This document shows, piece after piece, positions 45,701-57,400 of a DNA stretch of 64,000 bases; position 1 is the stretch's first letter, and every line of letters starts with the position of its first letter. The notes beneath the pieces were generated by a model that was not told the DNA's origin, did not search any database, and saw only the letters and a list, made by a program, of their open reading frames with translations. The stretch is from Gyrodactylus bullatarudis (taxonomy: Eukaryota; Platyhelminthes; Monogenea; Gyrodactylidea; Gyrodactylidae). The stretch covers positions 248,001 through 312,000 of the forward strand of contig SSNU01000106.1 in the NCBI GenBank assembly GCA_012064415.1. The letters are read 5' to 3'. The position numbers and the translations under genes were made by a program.

Positions 45701-48700
45701 TAGATAGAATTCTCTATTGATTTTCAATATTTTCCATACTTAATGAAAGAATTTAATAGGGTTTAGTGGTACTGATCGAATCAGGAGAAAATTCTCTACA
45801 AGCTGAGACCAAAAACTAGAAAAATGACAAAATTTGCCCAAAAAATTAAAATATATTTGTCCTACTTCTTAGTAGATTGCAACTACGAACTCTTAATTTT
45901 AGCTGAAAAATCGGGCCTTATAATTATAATTATATCATTAATGCTAATTATATATCATGAAATGCTAAAAAATTACTTCATGAGATATTCGACACATATC
46001 AGATATATATGTTCGAAAACAACCAAAAAGATTAAACCTTACCGCGTGATTCATTGAAAGTCACATTTCCTTAGTAAGCATTAAACAGGCCACATAACGA
46101 GTTCTATAGAATGCCTGATTCTAAAAGAAGTCCTTATTGGAAATATTTGCCAAGATATTGGTAATAAAGGTAAAGGAATATATATTGCATTCCAGCAACT
46201 TCTTGTGCATCCGAGCGAGTTTTCGGTATTGCTGGTAGAATTGTTAACAAGCAGAGAAATAAACTATGTTATGAAAATATCAATAAAATGATTTCAGTTA
46301 GATGTAATATGGATAATTTTTTGAATAAATTGTTAAGCATTTAGAATTAAAGTTTACTTTTGATTCAAAAGCTATAATTATGGCTTTGTGATCTTTAAAA
46401 GGGAAAACTAATGAGAATGATATAATTTTAATCGTTTAATATGAAATATATATCATGAAGTGAGATGTATACGTAAATAATTTAAAACATATCATGAAAT
46501 AATGTAAAAATATATCATGGTATATTTTATCATTCTATGATATGCTTTTCAGGTACATCTCATATATCATTGAAGTCATTTTACGTTTCGAATAGCAGAT
46601 CCCTATGAAAACCTATTTGCTGAGGCCATTTTTTGGAAAAAAATTTTTCCATTTTTTAAAAATTTGAGCTGAAAATTTTTGTTGATATCAAGGTGAGAGA
46701 AGAATCAAACGTTATTTTTCAGGATCACCAATAGACAAAGAAATCAATTACACAGGGGGAGGAGGGTCAAGATATTTTATTCTAAATAAAAAATTCTGAT
46801 GTAAAATTTTACATTGATCACGAATCTGGTATTTAATAAAATTGCTTGTCTTTGAGCTGAGATATTGGGCAAAAAACAAATTTTCCAAATTTCGAAAAAC
46901 CCCTCTTAAGCTTTTTCAATTCAATAAAAGATTATAATCATTTGAGTAATAAATTTTACGACTGTATATGTCAATGTGAAAATAAAGAATATAGAAAACC
47001 CTTTATAATTTTCTTTTTCATGAAAAAAATGAAAGGGAAAGATTTATCATAATTATAATTCAATTTAAATTAAAGAAAGTAAATATAAATAGTGAATAAA
47101 ATATTATTTCAAGAAAACACGTTATTTAATTATAAATATTTATCGAAAGAAATTATATAAATCTGTATTTATCAATTATTTAAAACCATAATACATATTT
47201 CATACATATAAGCATAGATCGATTGCCCATCCACCCTTTAATTCCTTATTATTCATATTCGTCAAGGTATATCTTGCAGATTATGCATAATTGGCAAAAA
47301 CCTGATGAATATGCATAATTTTATTCAAATTCATCAGGTTTTTGCTAATTATGCATAATCAGCAGGAAAACTTGCAGATTATGCATAATCGGCAAATTAT
47401 CCAAATTCGTCACAACATATATATTACTGTTAAATTTAAATACATAAATTTCTATTCTAAAAAAACTTTCCCCTGAATGTTGATGCCTATTCAAAGGGAA
47501 TGCCCAAAATAAAGGCTTTATTTGTAAAATAACTGGTATCATCTTCTTTCTTTATTATTTTACTTTATTATTACTTTGGAATCAACTCAAAATTTGAGGT
47601 AAACTTTATGTCTCACGTAGTTCGATCATGTATAAAGTCTGTAGCATCATAGGAATTACAAAAGACAAGTCTGTTCATTGATTTAGCCTCCCTGAACTCG
47701 CCAAGATCGATAAATCCCAAATTGGTGTCCCCTTCAACAACAAGGCCTTCTGTATTAACCAGAGTTAATGGACAGCAACCCTAAAATAAATTTATCAATT
47801 TAAAGCTAATTATAATTGCTATGACTTTGGGAATCTATGATTTTTACAAAAATCTCAAATTTTCATCTAGAATTCGATAATTCAAAATCCCTAGAAAATT
47901 AAATGAAAATATTCGGCGTTCTTGTCAATTTTTAATCCTAGAAGACTGCTTTAGACCACTTTTCTAACTTTCTTAGCTCAAAGTTCAAAAACTTAGAATC
48001 TTTAGTAATGAATGTAATAATTCCTTATTTTCGAATCCATCCAATGAAAATTAAGAAACTAGTGTTTTTTGTTAATTTACTGACAAAAGTGATGCCTACA
48101 CTCAAGAATGAATTATTCAAGACTGGCAATCTAAAAGAACAATTTTATAATCGTTTAATTATATTACAATATTTTTGAAAGATTAATAGATTTAATTTAA
48201 AAGGCCCATATTCTCGTTATTTACCTAGAAAACCATGTCGATTTCGAGAAGTCAAAAATGTCGAAAAATTTTACCAGCTTAGTAATGAATCATTACTAGG
48301 GTAACCAAATGCCTTTTTTGCCTTTTGTGTCCATAGATTAATACAGGTATATTAAGCCTGAAAATGTTATCAAAAAATCTCAGATACAATCAAAAATTAA
48401 TAAAAATATGATATCATACGCTCTCAGGATATGACTTCAATGAAAAAATCGAAGGCTGTTAACTTTAAAATAATCATGATATTCTGCATTCTACTAACTT
48501 AAGTTCACAACGAGGACTTTCAAATCTTAATTTTAACAGAAATTAACAGCAAAAATTAAACATTAAACTTGGAAATTCAATTGAAACTTCCCTGTACTCT
48601 CCAAAGCTAGAAAAAATCATAAGCAAAATGGTCCAAATGAATATTTCAAAAATATGACCAATCAGATTGCAGAGATTCTAGATATTTATACTCAATTCAT

Positions 48701-51700
48701 TGGATGATCATCCTTAACCAATGATAATAGAAAATTGATGAGTCCCAAAAAACATCTTTTGGCCACACTCCCACTTTCAAATCATTAAAATTTTTAGTTC
48801 AAAGTTCGAAAAAAGGGATTTTGGCGCCAAATTGAAATTTGAAAAATGACCATATTTTTAATGAAAATATTTTTTTTCAGAATGTTTTCTTTAAATCATA
48901 AAAGTGGGCAACATGAGTAGGATTCCAAAAAATCTTTTACATATTCGAATTTTTGATGAAAAAATCGAGGTTTTCGTAAAAATCATATAATTTCATATCA
49001 ATTTGCTTTATTTATTCTTAGAATAAACTGATTTCGTACTGACTTAAAACTCTAAATAGATGCTTAATAAACTCACTTCTTCTGTGCAATAAATTTTAAG
49101 AAATTTATTTAACAACAAGAACTCACATTCAAGGAAACTTTAGTCTCCTTAATGGATACAGCATAACATTTTGAGAATTCATGATTAAGCTCTCTTATAA
49201 TCTCCTTATCGGTCATTTTATCAACCTCATCGTCATGATGGTCTCTTTCCAATTTCGGGAATTTATCCAAACACATCAAATCGATCATTTCATTGGCTGA
49301 GTAACTCTTGACTTCGTTCATGAGATCAGTTAAACTGGCAATGTATGCAATGCAACACTTCATATTGATGAGATCATTCTTGATCCTTTCGCATGCCAAT
49401 GTGAACTAAACATAAAAAGAGAAAGGGTTATTTCCGGGAAAAAAACTCTTATTATATCATTTTGTCAACAGTTCTACATTTTACTAAACTTGTATTTTTG
49501 ATTAAGTATTTTAGATGCTCTATACAAGTTTTTAGTGGTTTTTTTGGAAAAACAAATGGTCAATTTTTTGCTCTCTGATTGGACAATATCCTCGTACGCA
49601 TTGAAAAGAATCTCATTGGTTCTCTCTAACTTTCTATTCTCTATTTATTCATGCCTGTTATGCTTGAACGGCAATAAAAATTCTTATTCGAATAATATAC
49701 CTCAAGATTCTAGATAGTATTTTGATGAGTCCGATAGACTAACTAATCTAAAAAATACTGACTGTGTAAGAGGTCATTGGAGAGATTTTGTTTCATCTGG
49801 TCATCACCTTTACAGATCACGAGAAAATATTAGAATCTGAAGTCAAAGGTCGACTTTCTCAGCTCTAAAATTAAAGAGGATTTTGTTGAGATTGATGTCA
49901 AAAGACAAAGGCAAATTTTGTCTTAATTCATCAATTTTGGTGGTTTTTTTATCTGTTTTTGATCCAGAAAGAACGTTTAATCCTTCCCACACCTAAAAAT
50001 CAGCAGAAATTTTCAAATAAAAATTCAAAAAATGGAAATATGGCGCTAATTCGAAATTTAAAAATTTAATTTTTTTCCAAGAATTTTTTTATGGATTTAT
50101 TTTCTTACCCTCCCATCCACAAAGACCAGACTTGAGTTACCTTTGTAAAATCCAACGTATCCAGATGAACCCTTTTAAATGCCGTGTTCGATACTTGGTT
50201 CCATTTTAAAAGTAAAAGAAAAAATAATTAATTTGACAAAGATGACCTAATTTCCTAATTTTTTAAGCTTGAAATCGAACCATTTTGATTATGACGAAGG
50301 TAAATGATCCTGACAATGATACATCCTGGAATATAACTAATTTTAATTTATAATAAACCTCTTTTTTACAAGTAAACAATCCTTTCCGTTAAGAAGAGAT
50401 TCAAACAAACCATCACGGACGAATTAAGAATACTGCCGAGATCATTTTCTCTTTCTAGACACTTTCTACCATACGCAAGGCTTTTAATTTTTGAGTTATT
50501 TTTCTTTGGACGAAACCTTTCTGCCCACAAAGAAAGTTTGGATTATTATTTCATTGACTATAACGTTGTTCACTTGCCACCTGACCTGATGTTGTATTCT
50601 GGCTTGTATTGGTCTATCTGTAGAAAAAGAAAAAGACAAGAATGGTTTAGTATTTCTTAAAAAATAAGGATAATAAAAATTATAGCGATTTTTATAGCTT
50701 CTCTTCATTTTCTTTTTATACAGATAGACCATCACAAGCCAGAAGAAAACATCGGGTCAGGTAGCAAGTGAACAACGTTATAGACAATCTTTGCCGAACA
50801 GCTCCCTGAAGAACTACTTGGTTCAAAATTCTGAATCTCATTTCATTCTTAATTTCTCTGTATTTAAAAGATCCTTCGTTTCTAATTTACATGTCTGATG
50901 GTTCCAACGCCTTCATTTGTTACAATGGTCAGCACAGTTTGAGATTTAAGCGCTTAGAACGGTAAACCGGGTTCGTGAGGCAAACTGGCGGTGCAACTGG
51001 AAGGTACATTCCTTATTTCTGTGGTTTGGCAATATCTTCCATCATTAGATATAGGCCTGCAGAAAATAGGTTCCGCTTTTACCCATGTATAAGTCCAGCT
51101 TTAGCTTTGTTTAAATTTGTTGATTAATACTTTGAGGTAAACGTCATCTAGCAATCCGTAATCTTCAAATGTATTTTTTTCAAAACTTGATGCAAACCCC
51201 TGGTCCCTATTTTGATCCAGTTTCTTTTGCAGATCACACTGAAATCTGTCGCTTTTATCCCTTTAATTTCAAGGGTCAAGTTTAGAATTAAACGAATTTA
51301 TCTGTAAATGTTAGCATACTGAACTGTAACGGTCTATTATACTGCAAGTATAGCATTTGTGATTGGAAACCTCGTTGATACTTTTTGTTTGGCTTTTCTT
51401 CATTTTTGTGACATTTTGAGCAGTATCTTCAGTAGTTCTGGCCGATTTTTTTCGTCATATTTCCGGTAAATAGAAGAAATATAAATGTCTTTATCATCTG
51501 TATTTATCGAAATCAGAAAGCAAGAAGATAAGGAAGCGATCAGTAAGGTCTTATTTAAATAAGATATTTTAAAATTACAAGAACTCACCTTCATTTCAGT
51601 ATCATTTGAGTCGACAATAACTTTGAGCTGATCCAAGTTCTCGTTAAGGGAATCTTCCATATCATGAAATAGTTCGATCACATTCTTTATGTTGAAAGTC

Positions 51701-52520
51701 ATTTCAACCATGTAAATTATGTATTGTTTAGAGTTGATAATAAAAGATTTTATTAACTCCAGATCAAAAGAGCATTTTGGATCTTTATGCACATCAAAGA
51801 ATAATTCTGTGTATTTCTTAACCATTGATTTAACCTGGCGAATATCTTTCATAATTGTTATGATAATCTTTGGCGAGAGACCAAATAGCTGGCGCATCTC
51901 ATTAATCGTGTCAACACCGTGCAATTCTCGTTCCTGGTAAAGAGTAATTCCTATACAAATGCAAAGAACCAAATTTAGTCGATTGGCTCTCTTATCCTTT
52001 CTAAGACGAGAAAAACTATTTAGATCATCAAGTGAGAAGAAATATTTAAGAGTTCGTGACATGAAAGCATGAATTTTTGGGTCATTATGGATGAGTAAGT
52101 TAAATTTTACCCGAGTCAGTTGTATTATTTTATTATTGAGAGCTTCATGTTCAGTCTTGATCCAAACCTTTTTAGCAAGTAGATCTGTAAAGGAATTCAG
52201 AAAATCATCGTCAAGATTTTTCCGATAAGTTGCCACCCATTGTTTAAACTCCTTGCAATTCGACTTAAAAGTGAGAAACATTTTTATAGATGCCATGCAA
52301 AAAAGGTTATAGCTGCGATAGTTCTTGCATACAACATCCTTTAACTTGTTTATACGAACTTTAGATCCAACAAAATCATTGTCAGGATTTATGAAAGCAC
52401 ATTTTATCTTAAAAGTTAAAAAATTATTCGTACCAGAATGAGAATAAGTTCTTTGCTCACTTTTGGTAATTCAGTTTGAATTAATTTAGTGGCTTCTTCT
52501 AACAACTCTAGACTTAACAT
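42755..52520 (-). CDS. CFAP206: CFAP206, cilia and flagella associated protein (8 exons)
   Basis: Exons 52434-52520, 51589-52407, 49127-49405, 47617-47780, 44706-44910, 44281-44499, 43281-43369, 42755-43019; 708 residues, all phases agree. Matches recalled from the human protein: residues 20-40 VSKELILILIKCAFINPDN against VSETLVAFMVKAVVLDPSN; SLNGCCPLTLVNTEGLVVEG against RGFCAYTFAATDGLLLPG; and YEWNEWVMRKNAIK against YEWNEWELRRKAIK. CFAP206 anchors radial spoke 2 and dynein c to the outer doublet of motile cilia. Intron 1 is only 26 nt; intron 4 (2.7 kb) contains a hAT element. The donor after exon 2 is followed by 189 in-frame bases to a stop at 51400, so a shorter isoform is possible. The link between exons 5 and 6 is the weakest. 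Confidence 0.88.
45488..45913. repeat. internal inverted repeat of the hAT element
   Basis: 45488-45592 and about 45805-45913 are reverse complements over about 105 bp (includes GTAGTTGCAATCTACTAAGA), loop about 210 bp. A short open frame across the right arm is a by-product of the repeat. Confidence 0.8.
46189..46344 (+). pseudogene. hAT transposase C-terminal (dimerisation) fragment
   Basis: 51 codons beginning IPATSCASERVFGIAG, followed by IVNKQRNKL and ending in a stop. IPATS..SERVFS.AG is the signature of the hAT family dimerisation domain. Upstream the frame decays with several stops, although YWKYLPRYW near 46135 still resembles the preceding conserved region. Confidence 0.88.
47273..47395. 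repeat. cluster of 12-bp palindromes ATTATGCATAAT
   Basis: Three perfect copies of ATTATGCATAAT (47280-47291, 47348-47359, 47378-47389) and one degenerate copy near 47309-47319 lie within 110 bp. A 19-bp direct repeat (47273-47291 and 47371-47389) and a 14-bp inverted repeat AAAAACCTGATGAA (47296-47309 with 47330-47343) are interleaved. It lies in CFAP206 intron 4. It could be a transposon end array or a homeodomain/POU-type binding cluster; undecided. Confidence 0.7.
50556..50790. repeat. dispersed repeat R4, copies b (inverted) and c (direct)
   Basis: 50556-50695 is the reverse complement of 21093-21237. 50711-50790 repeats its right part in direct orientation, so b and c face each other as an imperfect palindrome around 50703. 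It lies in CFAP206 intron 2. Confidence 0.65.
50954..51259 (-). pseudogene. fragment of a Cys-containing (TSP1-like?) protein gene
   Basis: 102 codons in one minus-strand frame with a single internal stop. The first half is hydrophilic (DKSDRFQCDLQKKLDQNRDQ); the second half, SWTYTWVKAEPIFCRPISND followed by GRYC and SSC, has the W..W and C...GRYC...C spacing of the end of a thrombospondin type 1 repeat. It is richer in G+C than its surroundings and lies in CFAP206 intron 2. Likely a decayed inserted gene piece; the TSP1 reading is tentative. Confidence 0.4.
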
Positions 52521-52624
52521 GTCTATAAGTCAATATATTTCATGTTCAAATTCAAACTAATGCAAGAGTCTGTTGCTGGCAAATAGTTTAAAAACGTCGT
52601 AACCGATAACTAAGTTTGTTTTAA
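52521..52624. promoter_or_regulatory. bidirectional promoter, CFAP206 / PIGC
   Basis: 104 bp between the divergent start codons; no clear TATA box. Both genes have a 26-nt first intron. Confidence 0.6.
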
Positions 52625-53788
52625 ATGAAAAAGATTTTGTATGAAAAAAGAAAAGAGCCGGATAATTTTGTTCCAGCCAATTTTCTTAATGATCTGAAGA
52701 AAAATGGTAATTATTATTGATAATTACTTCAGTTTTCATACGTAAATATTCCCTATCAAGAGTGATATGTGAGGCTGGTGTCTTCTTTCAGCAAATATGT
52801 TGGTAATTATATCATATTTAACCATGATCTTCAATCAGCATTGAAATATTTTTATGCGCTCACATATATGGATATTGGAAGCTATATTCTGTGGAGAACT
52901 TACTTGGATTTTCTTTCTCTATATGTCTTCTAGCTTATCTGATGAATTTTTTGCTAAATTCTTATAGTAATTTTTGGAAGGATGTACGGCTTTACTTTGT
53001 CATCTGTTTTTTTACCTTTTTGCTATGTCCATTGTTACACTCTTTAATGATATCAGTATCTGATGATACAGTTTATGCACTAACAGCTTTATTCCTTCTT
53101 ATTAACTTTTTAACTTATAATTATAAATGCTCAATTGTTACAGATATCAGTTCTTATTTGCTAGAGCCAGGTCCAGATACCCTGTCCTTAACATCGGGTC
53201 TTTTAGCTTCCTTGTGTCTTTCTTCAAGATATTCGAATCCTCTGGGAACATTTCTTACAGTTCTAAATGCTCTGCATATATTTGGCTTCTGGCCATCTTT
53301 TGCTCGAACTCTTAGAGTAAGTAATATTCTTTTTGTTTAAAACCTTGAAAATCGTGTCTAGAGCATAAAATCTATGAGAAAACCCTTCTGATTATGTAAA
53401 ATTAACTCTTGGGAGCTCTTGTAAATTATCTTGAAAGCTTTCCTACTGTCTCATATAAGCATAACTTTGATATTTCTTCTGTGAAAAATGTCCAGATATT
53501 TCTTTAAAATAACTCTGCTCATTTTAGAAACTGTTTGGCATTAAAGCTCAAGCTGCTCTGACTGGGATCCTGTTCATTTTGTCAAGTTTTATGGGTGCAA
53601 ATCTCGTTTCGAATTGTGTCAAAAGTGACCCCCAAGACTGTGCACCTGTCTACACGGGCACCATGATTGCATTTCAACTAGTCAGCCTCATTTTTATAAA
53701 CTTTATCTGTCCTCTTTTATTGTGTTCCAATATTTGTCATAAACAAAATATCCACGGTCCCTGGGATGAGGCTGTGATTACAGGATGA
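52625..53788 (+). CDS. PIGC: PIG-C, subunit of GPI-GlcNAc transferase
   Basis: Exons 52625-52706, 52733-52802, 52839-53316, 53528-53788, phases consistent, 296 residues (human 297). Matches: ILYEKRKEPDNFVPANFLND with [36 protein letters not shown] with the conserved SVSTDTIYAM block; and C-terminal NIHGPWDEA, the family signature. Multi-pass ER membrane protein working with PIG-A, -H, -P and -Q in the first step of GPI anchor synthesis, adding GlcNAc to phosphatidylinositol. Introns are 26, 36 and 211 nt; the 26-nt one is required because the frame hits a stop immediately after the donor, and removing it restores an ungapped match. AATAAA follows the stop near 53806. Confidence 0.96.
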
Positions 53789-54462
53789 ATTATTATTTTT
53801 TAAGAATAAAGATTTCTTTACAAGTTTATCACTTTTGAACAAGAATAAGTTGCTTATTAGTATTTAATAATTAGTATTCCTGTCCAGATCACAATTGCCT
53901 AGGCTTTCTAATTGAATAGATGAATCCCAAGTGCAATTTTGATTTTGACTCATAGCTATTGATAATTAGTATAAATGAATCTGTGGATAAAAACCTTTGA
54001 AAAATACCAGATTGAATCATGGATCCTACTCATGATATGAATCAGGATTCTCTTGTCGTAATATGATTGAGAAATTCAAAATTTAACATGAGAAAAGAAA
54101 GAAAGGCAAAAGACGTTTTTTCTTACTCAACACAATATATAATAATATATTAAGGTTCTTTAACTTTTTCAATATTTTATCTATAATAGTAATAATAATT
54201 TATATGTATAGTAATATTTCCTGAAGATATTGGTGTCTTTTCGTGTTTTTTTGTATTTGCTTGCTTCTTTTTTCTTGTTCGTGTATTGTAATGCTGTAAA
54301 AATTGCATTTATATTCATCACTAGAGAGTCCGTTTGTTTTGTAATATTATTTCTTAGCCTTAACCAATACAGTATAAAGAGATAGATAAAGAACATTGGG
54401 AACACAAGGAGAATTTTCAAGTAGTTTTGGCCACTTATTATAGTAGTAATCAGACCGCGTCA
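53789..54462. other. intergenic between convergent PIGC and FBXO38
   Basis: 674 bp of AT-rich 3' flank for both genes; polyadenylation-like hexamers only, no gene seen. Confidence 0.6.
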
Positions 54463-57400
54463 TCAAAGTTTCATATTTCCGTCCTGTTCCAGGAGAAGAC
54501 GCTGCCAAGACTCAAGGTTGAGTAAAACTGTTGGATTATTTTGTCTGGATGAATTAGCACAATCAGTGGTTGTTGAATGGCTTGACCCTTCATTGGAACT
54601 GTTCAGTATTGGTAGAATAGTCGGTTTGGGCGGCAGAAAGTGGCGAGCTTCTTGGTTAGGATAGACGTTGAAATCGTCAACCGGATGAACCTTAGCGAGG
54701 TATTCATCAGTATACAGATAGTCTGTGAAGGAGCTTGAAGTCTGGACCCAATCGGCAATTGACTTTTCTCGTTCATGAGATGTAATGATATCCCGATGCT
54801 GGACATGATAATGAATCCCTTTTTTGGCAATTTTAAATGATCCAAGATTCCGCTGGTTAATGCTGATCTGAGTCTCACGATTCCAGTCCTGATATTTGAC
54901 TTCGGCAAGGATTTCGTAGAGTTGGTCGACCTGATCAAACCGAATATTCGAAAGATTTGCCTTGGCAACAGAAGGGAACTGAGGATTGGAATGAGATGAC
55001 GAGACTGAAGAGTTTGGCGTTGATGCCGAGGTCTTCTTTTGATGATTTGGTTCCTTGTATTGGCTGTTGCTATTACCATTGTTATTATTAGAGCCCCGGC
55101 AAAAATGTTGACAGGGTAGATAGGAGCAACAGACCTCATGGATCCAAGGTAAATCAGTGATTAGATCCCAGCCGATACCGTGTTCGGTTCTGGTCAGATA
55201 CTTGGAGTCGTCTGGGTGTTGAACTTTGATTAGATTCTTGCGAATTAGCATCCTGGGAAAGAGAGAAAGAAATTTTTTTTAGATTAATCAAACACTATAT
55301 AAATTATAAAGATTAAACTCACTCTGAAAAGTTCATCACTTCACGGAATAGTTGGTCAAAGTTGGAATGAAACTCTTCCATAGATCTCTCGGATTGATCG
55401 TGTCTAAAGTCATTAGAGACCATAACATGGGCACCAGTGGCATTCTCCCAGAGAGTGTTTTCAACCTTTTTATTGTAGTCACCAAAGGGTCGATACGTGA
55501 TGAAAAGATTCTCCTCGTGTTCAGGATACAATTTGGCAGCTGTGTAGAGCCAGTTATAAATAGCAAATTTGGGACATCTAATGATGCGAACACGACGTAG
55601 AGATGGTACATAACTCTTTATAGTCGTTGCTTCGGGATCTTTGGGTGCTAAAAGGATTCCTTTTAGATTGGGACAACAATCGACAGTGAGATTTTTCAAC
55701 CTTGGCAGCCATCCGAGAACAATGTGGGTGAGGCCAATCTTTTCCAGATGCAAAGTTGTGAGAACATTCGATGGGCCTGTTGGTATCACCTGTGGAATGG
55801 TATCAGATATTTGGCTGGAATTGTTTAGGTTGGTCTGGATGATTCGATGTGATGTTTTGTTGACAGCTGATTGACAGACAGTGAAGACGTTGATTTGACA
55901 ATTTGACTGTGGACTACATCGAAGTTCATTGGTATCGACACAGGCATCACGGGCCTTCCAACTTTTGGCAATTGTCACATGATTGATCTCCAATGAGGAT
56001 TGTGACGTAGATGGAATACCCGGGGAGGAAGAAGAGGGGGAGGACGATGGACTGGGATAGCTCTGGGTTGTGTCTGGTCTCTTTGATGGAGTAAAAGTTT
56101 CAATATCACAATTATCAAAGTGGCCAGAACACAAGAAGCATTTGTAATATGCGGATAGGGGCTGGATGAACTTTCTTTCGGTAACTCTGCGTGTCTCTGT
56201 AGATGGCTAAAATGGTAAAAAGAAGAGAGATTAAAATGAATTTCATGAGTTGATGAAACAGAATGAACTTACAGTTTTCATGTCCTCTTCAATTGTCAGC
56301 ATTTCACGAGTTGAGGCAAAAGATTTTCTCTTGGATCGTGTGCAAATCCCGGAGGTATCCTCATTACTAGAGATATCACCATTGATACGCAGGGACTTGG
56401 CCCTAAGGCTAATCTGTTCAGTTGCTCTCCTCTTGCGTGGGTTGGGGAGGAACTTGGATGCTCTAGTCTGAACGCCAATAGACGTAGATGATGACGGTGG
56501 AGGAGATGAGCAGTGTGAATCACAGCTACTTTTATTAGTACTTGTCTGAACTGATGAAGAGTTTGTCGAGGGCATATAAATGGAGAATATTCTAGAGTTG
56601 AAATCACTAAGCCAATACTCATCACGATAGAGTTCCCCAAGATTATTATACTGATTAGAGGCAATGAATGGATGAAATGCAAGGCCACCATCGAATGGAT
56701 TAGCAGAAGGAGATGACATTGAGACAGGAGTCTGAGGTGTGATTGTACCGGAGGGAAATGGAGGCTTTGCCTTGGATAGGTCAGGATAGGAAAGACGAAG
56801 ATATGCATCAACCTCCAAAAGGGAACAAATACACGTTTGAGTACCAGTTGACTGGGTCTTTTTTATGTGACGAGTCTTTTTAGTTTCTTTCCTCTTCTCG
56901 GTAGACAAGAGTGGTTGTCGACCCAAGAGAATATCTTGAACTTGTCTATTGCGTGTCTCATACTCATCATTGTAGATGCCGCCAATCAACTGGAGCAATA
57001 CTGATGAATAAGTGTGCAGGCGTAGGGATAACTAGATGAAAAGAATAGAATTGAATGTGAAATGCAATAAATCAAATTTTTCTTGGTTTGGTTAAAAATA
57101 AAATGAAATTTGAGAAGGGATTGACACTGTCTTGTTTGTTTAAGACTTATTTGAGATTTTGTAAAAGTAGAGAAAACGAAATAAGAATAAAAGAAATAAT
57201 AATAAGCCTTGAAATATATTGAAGCTTAAAATTAGCATGGTTTAGATTCTGAACATAAACATTCCAAATACAAATCTTGGTTCTAACGGATAAATTGGTA
57301 CGAGTAAGAGGTCTAAACTCTAATGATTATGAATGACCTAGAACTGGATTTCAGCAAAGGCAATTTGTCGGAATAATTGTAGTCTCTCTCGTTGATGTTG

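Larger units (their letters stand above)
45409..46605. mobile_element. hAT transposon, internally deleted, in CFAP206 intron 4
   Basis: 1197 bp bounded by perfect 26-bp terminal inverted repeats (45409-45434 and 46580-46605) starting TAGGGATCTGC, and flanked by an exact 8-bp target duplication TGAAAACC (45401-45408 and 46606-46613). The 8-bp duplication and TAGGG ends are hAT hallmarks. Inside, only the C-terminal dimerisation piece of a transposase survives (46189-46344), next to a large internal inverted repeat (45488-45592 with 45805-45913). It cannot move by itself. Confidence 0.93.

Noticed and set aside
45824..46057. 77-codon open frame on the plus strand
   Set aside because: It runs through the right arm of the inverted repeat inside the hAT element and has no family likeness; a by-product of the repeat.
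52434..52520. Alternative 53-nt CFAP206 intron 1 (52408-52460)
   Set aside because: GT-AG and in phase, but it would delete VSKELILIL, which aligns without a gap to the human protein; the 26-nt intron is preferred.
55336..56811. Several 80-170-codon frames in the other registers of the FBXO38 exons
   Set aside because: Shadows of the real exons, which have phase-consistent splice sites and family matches.
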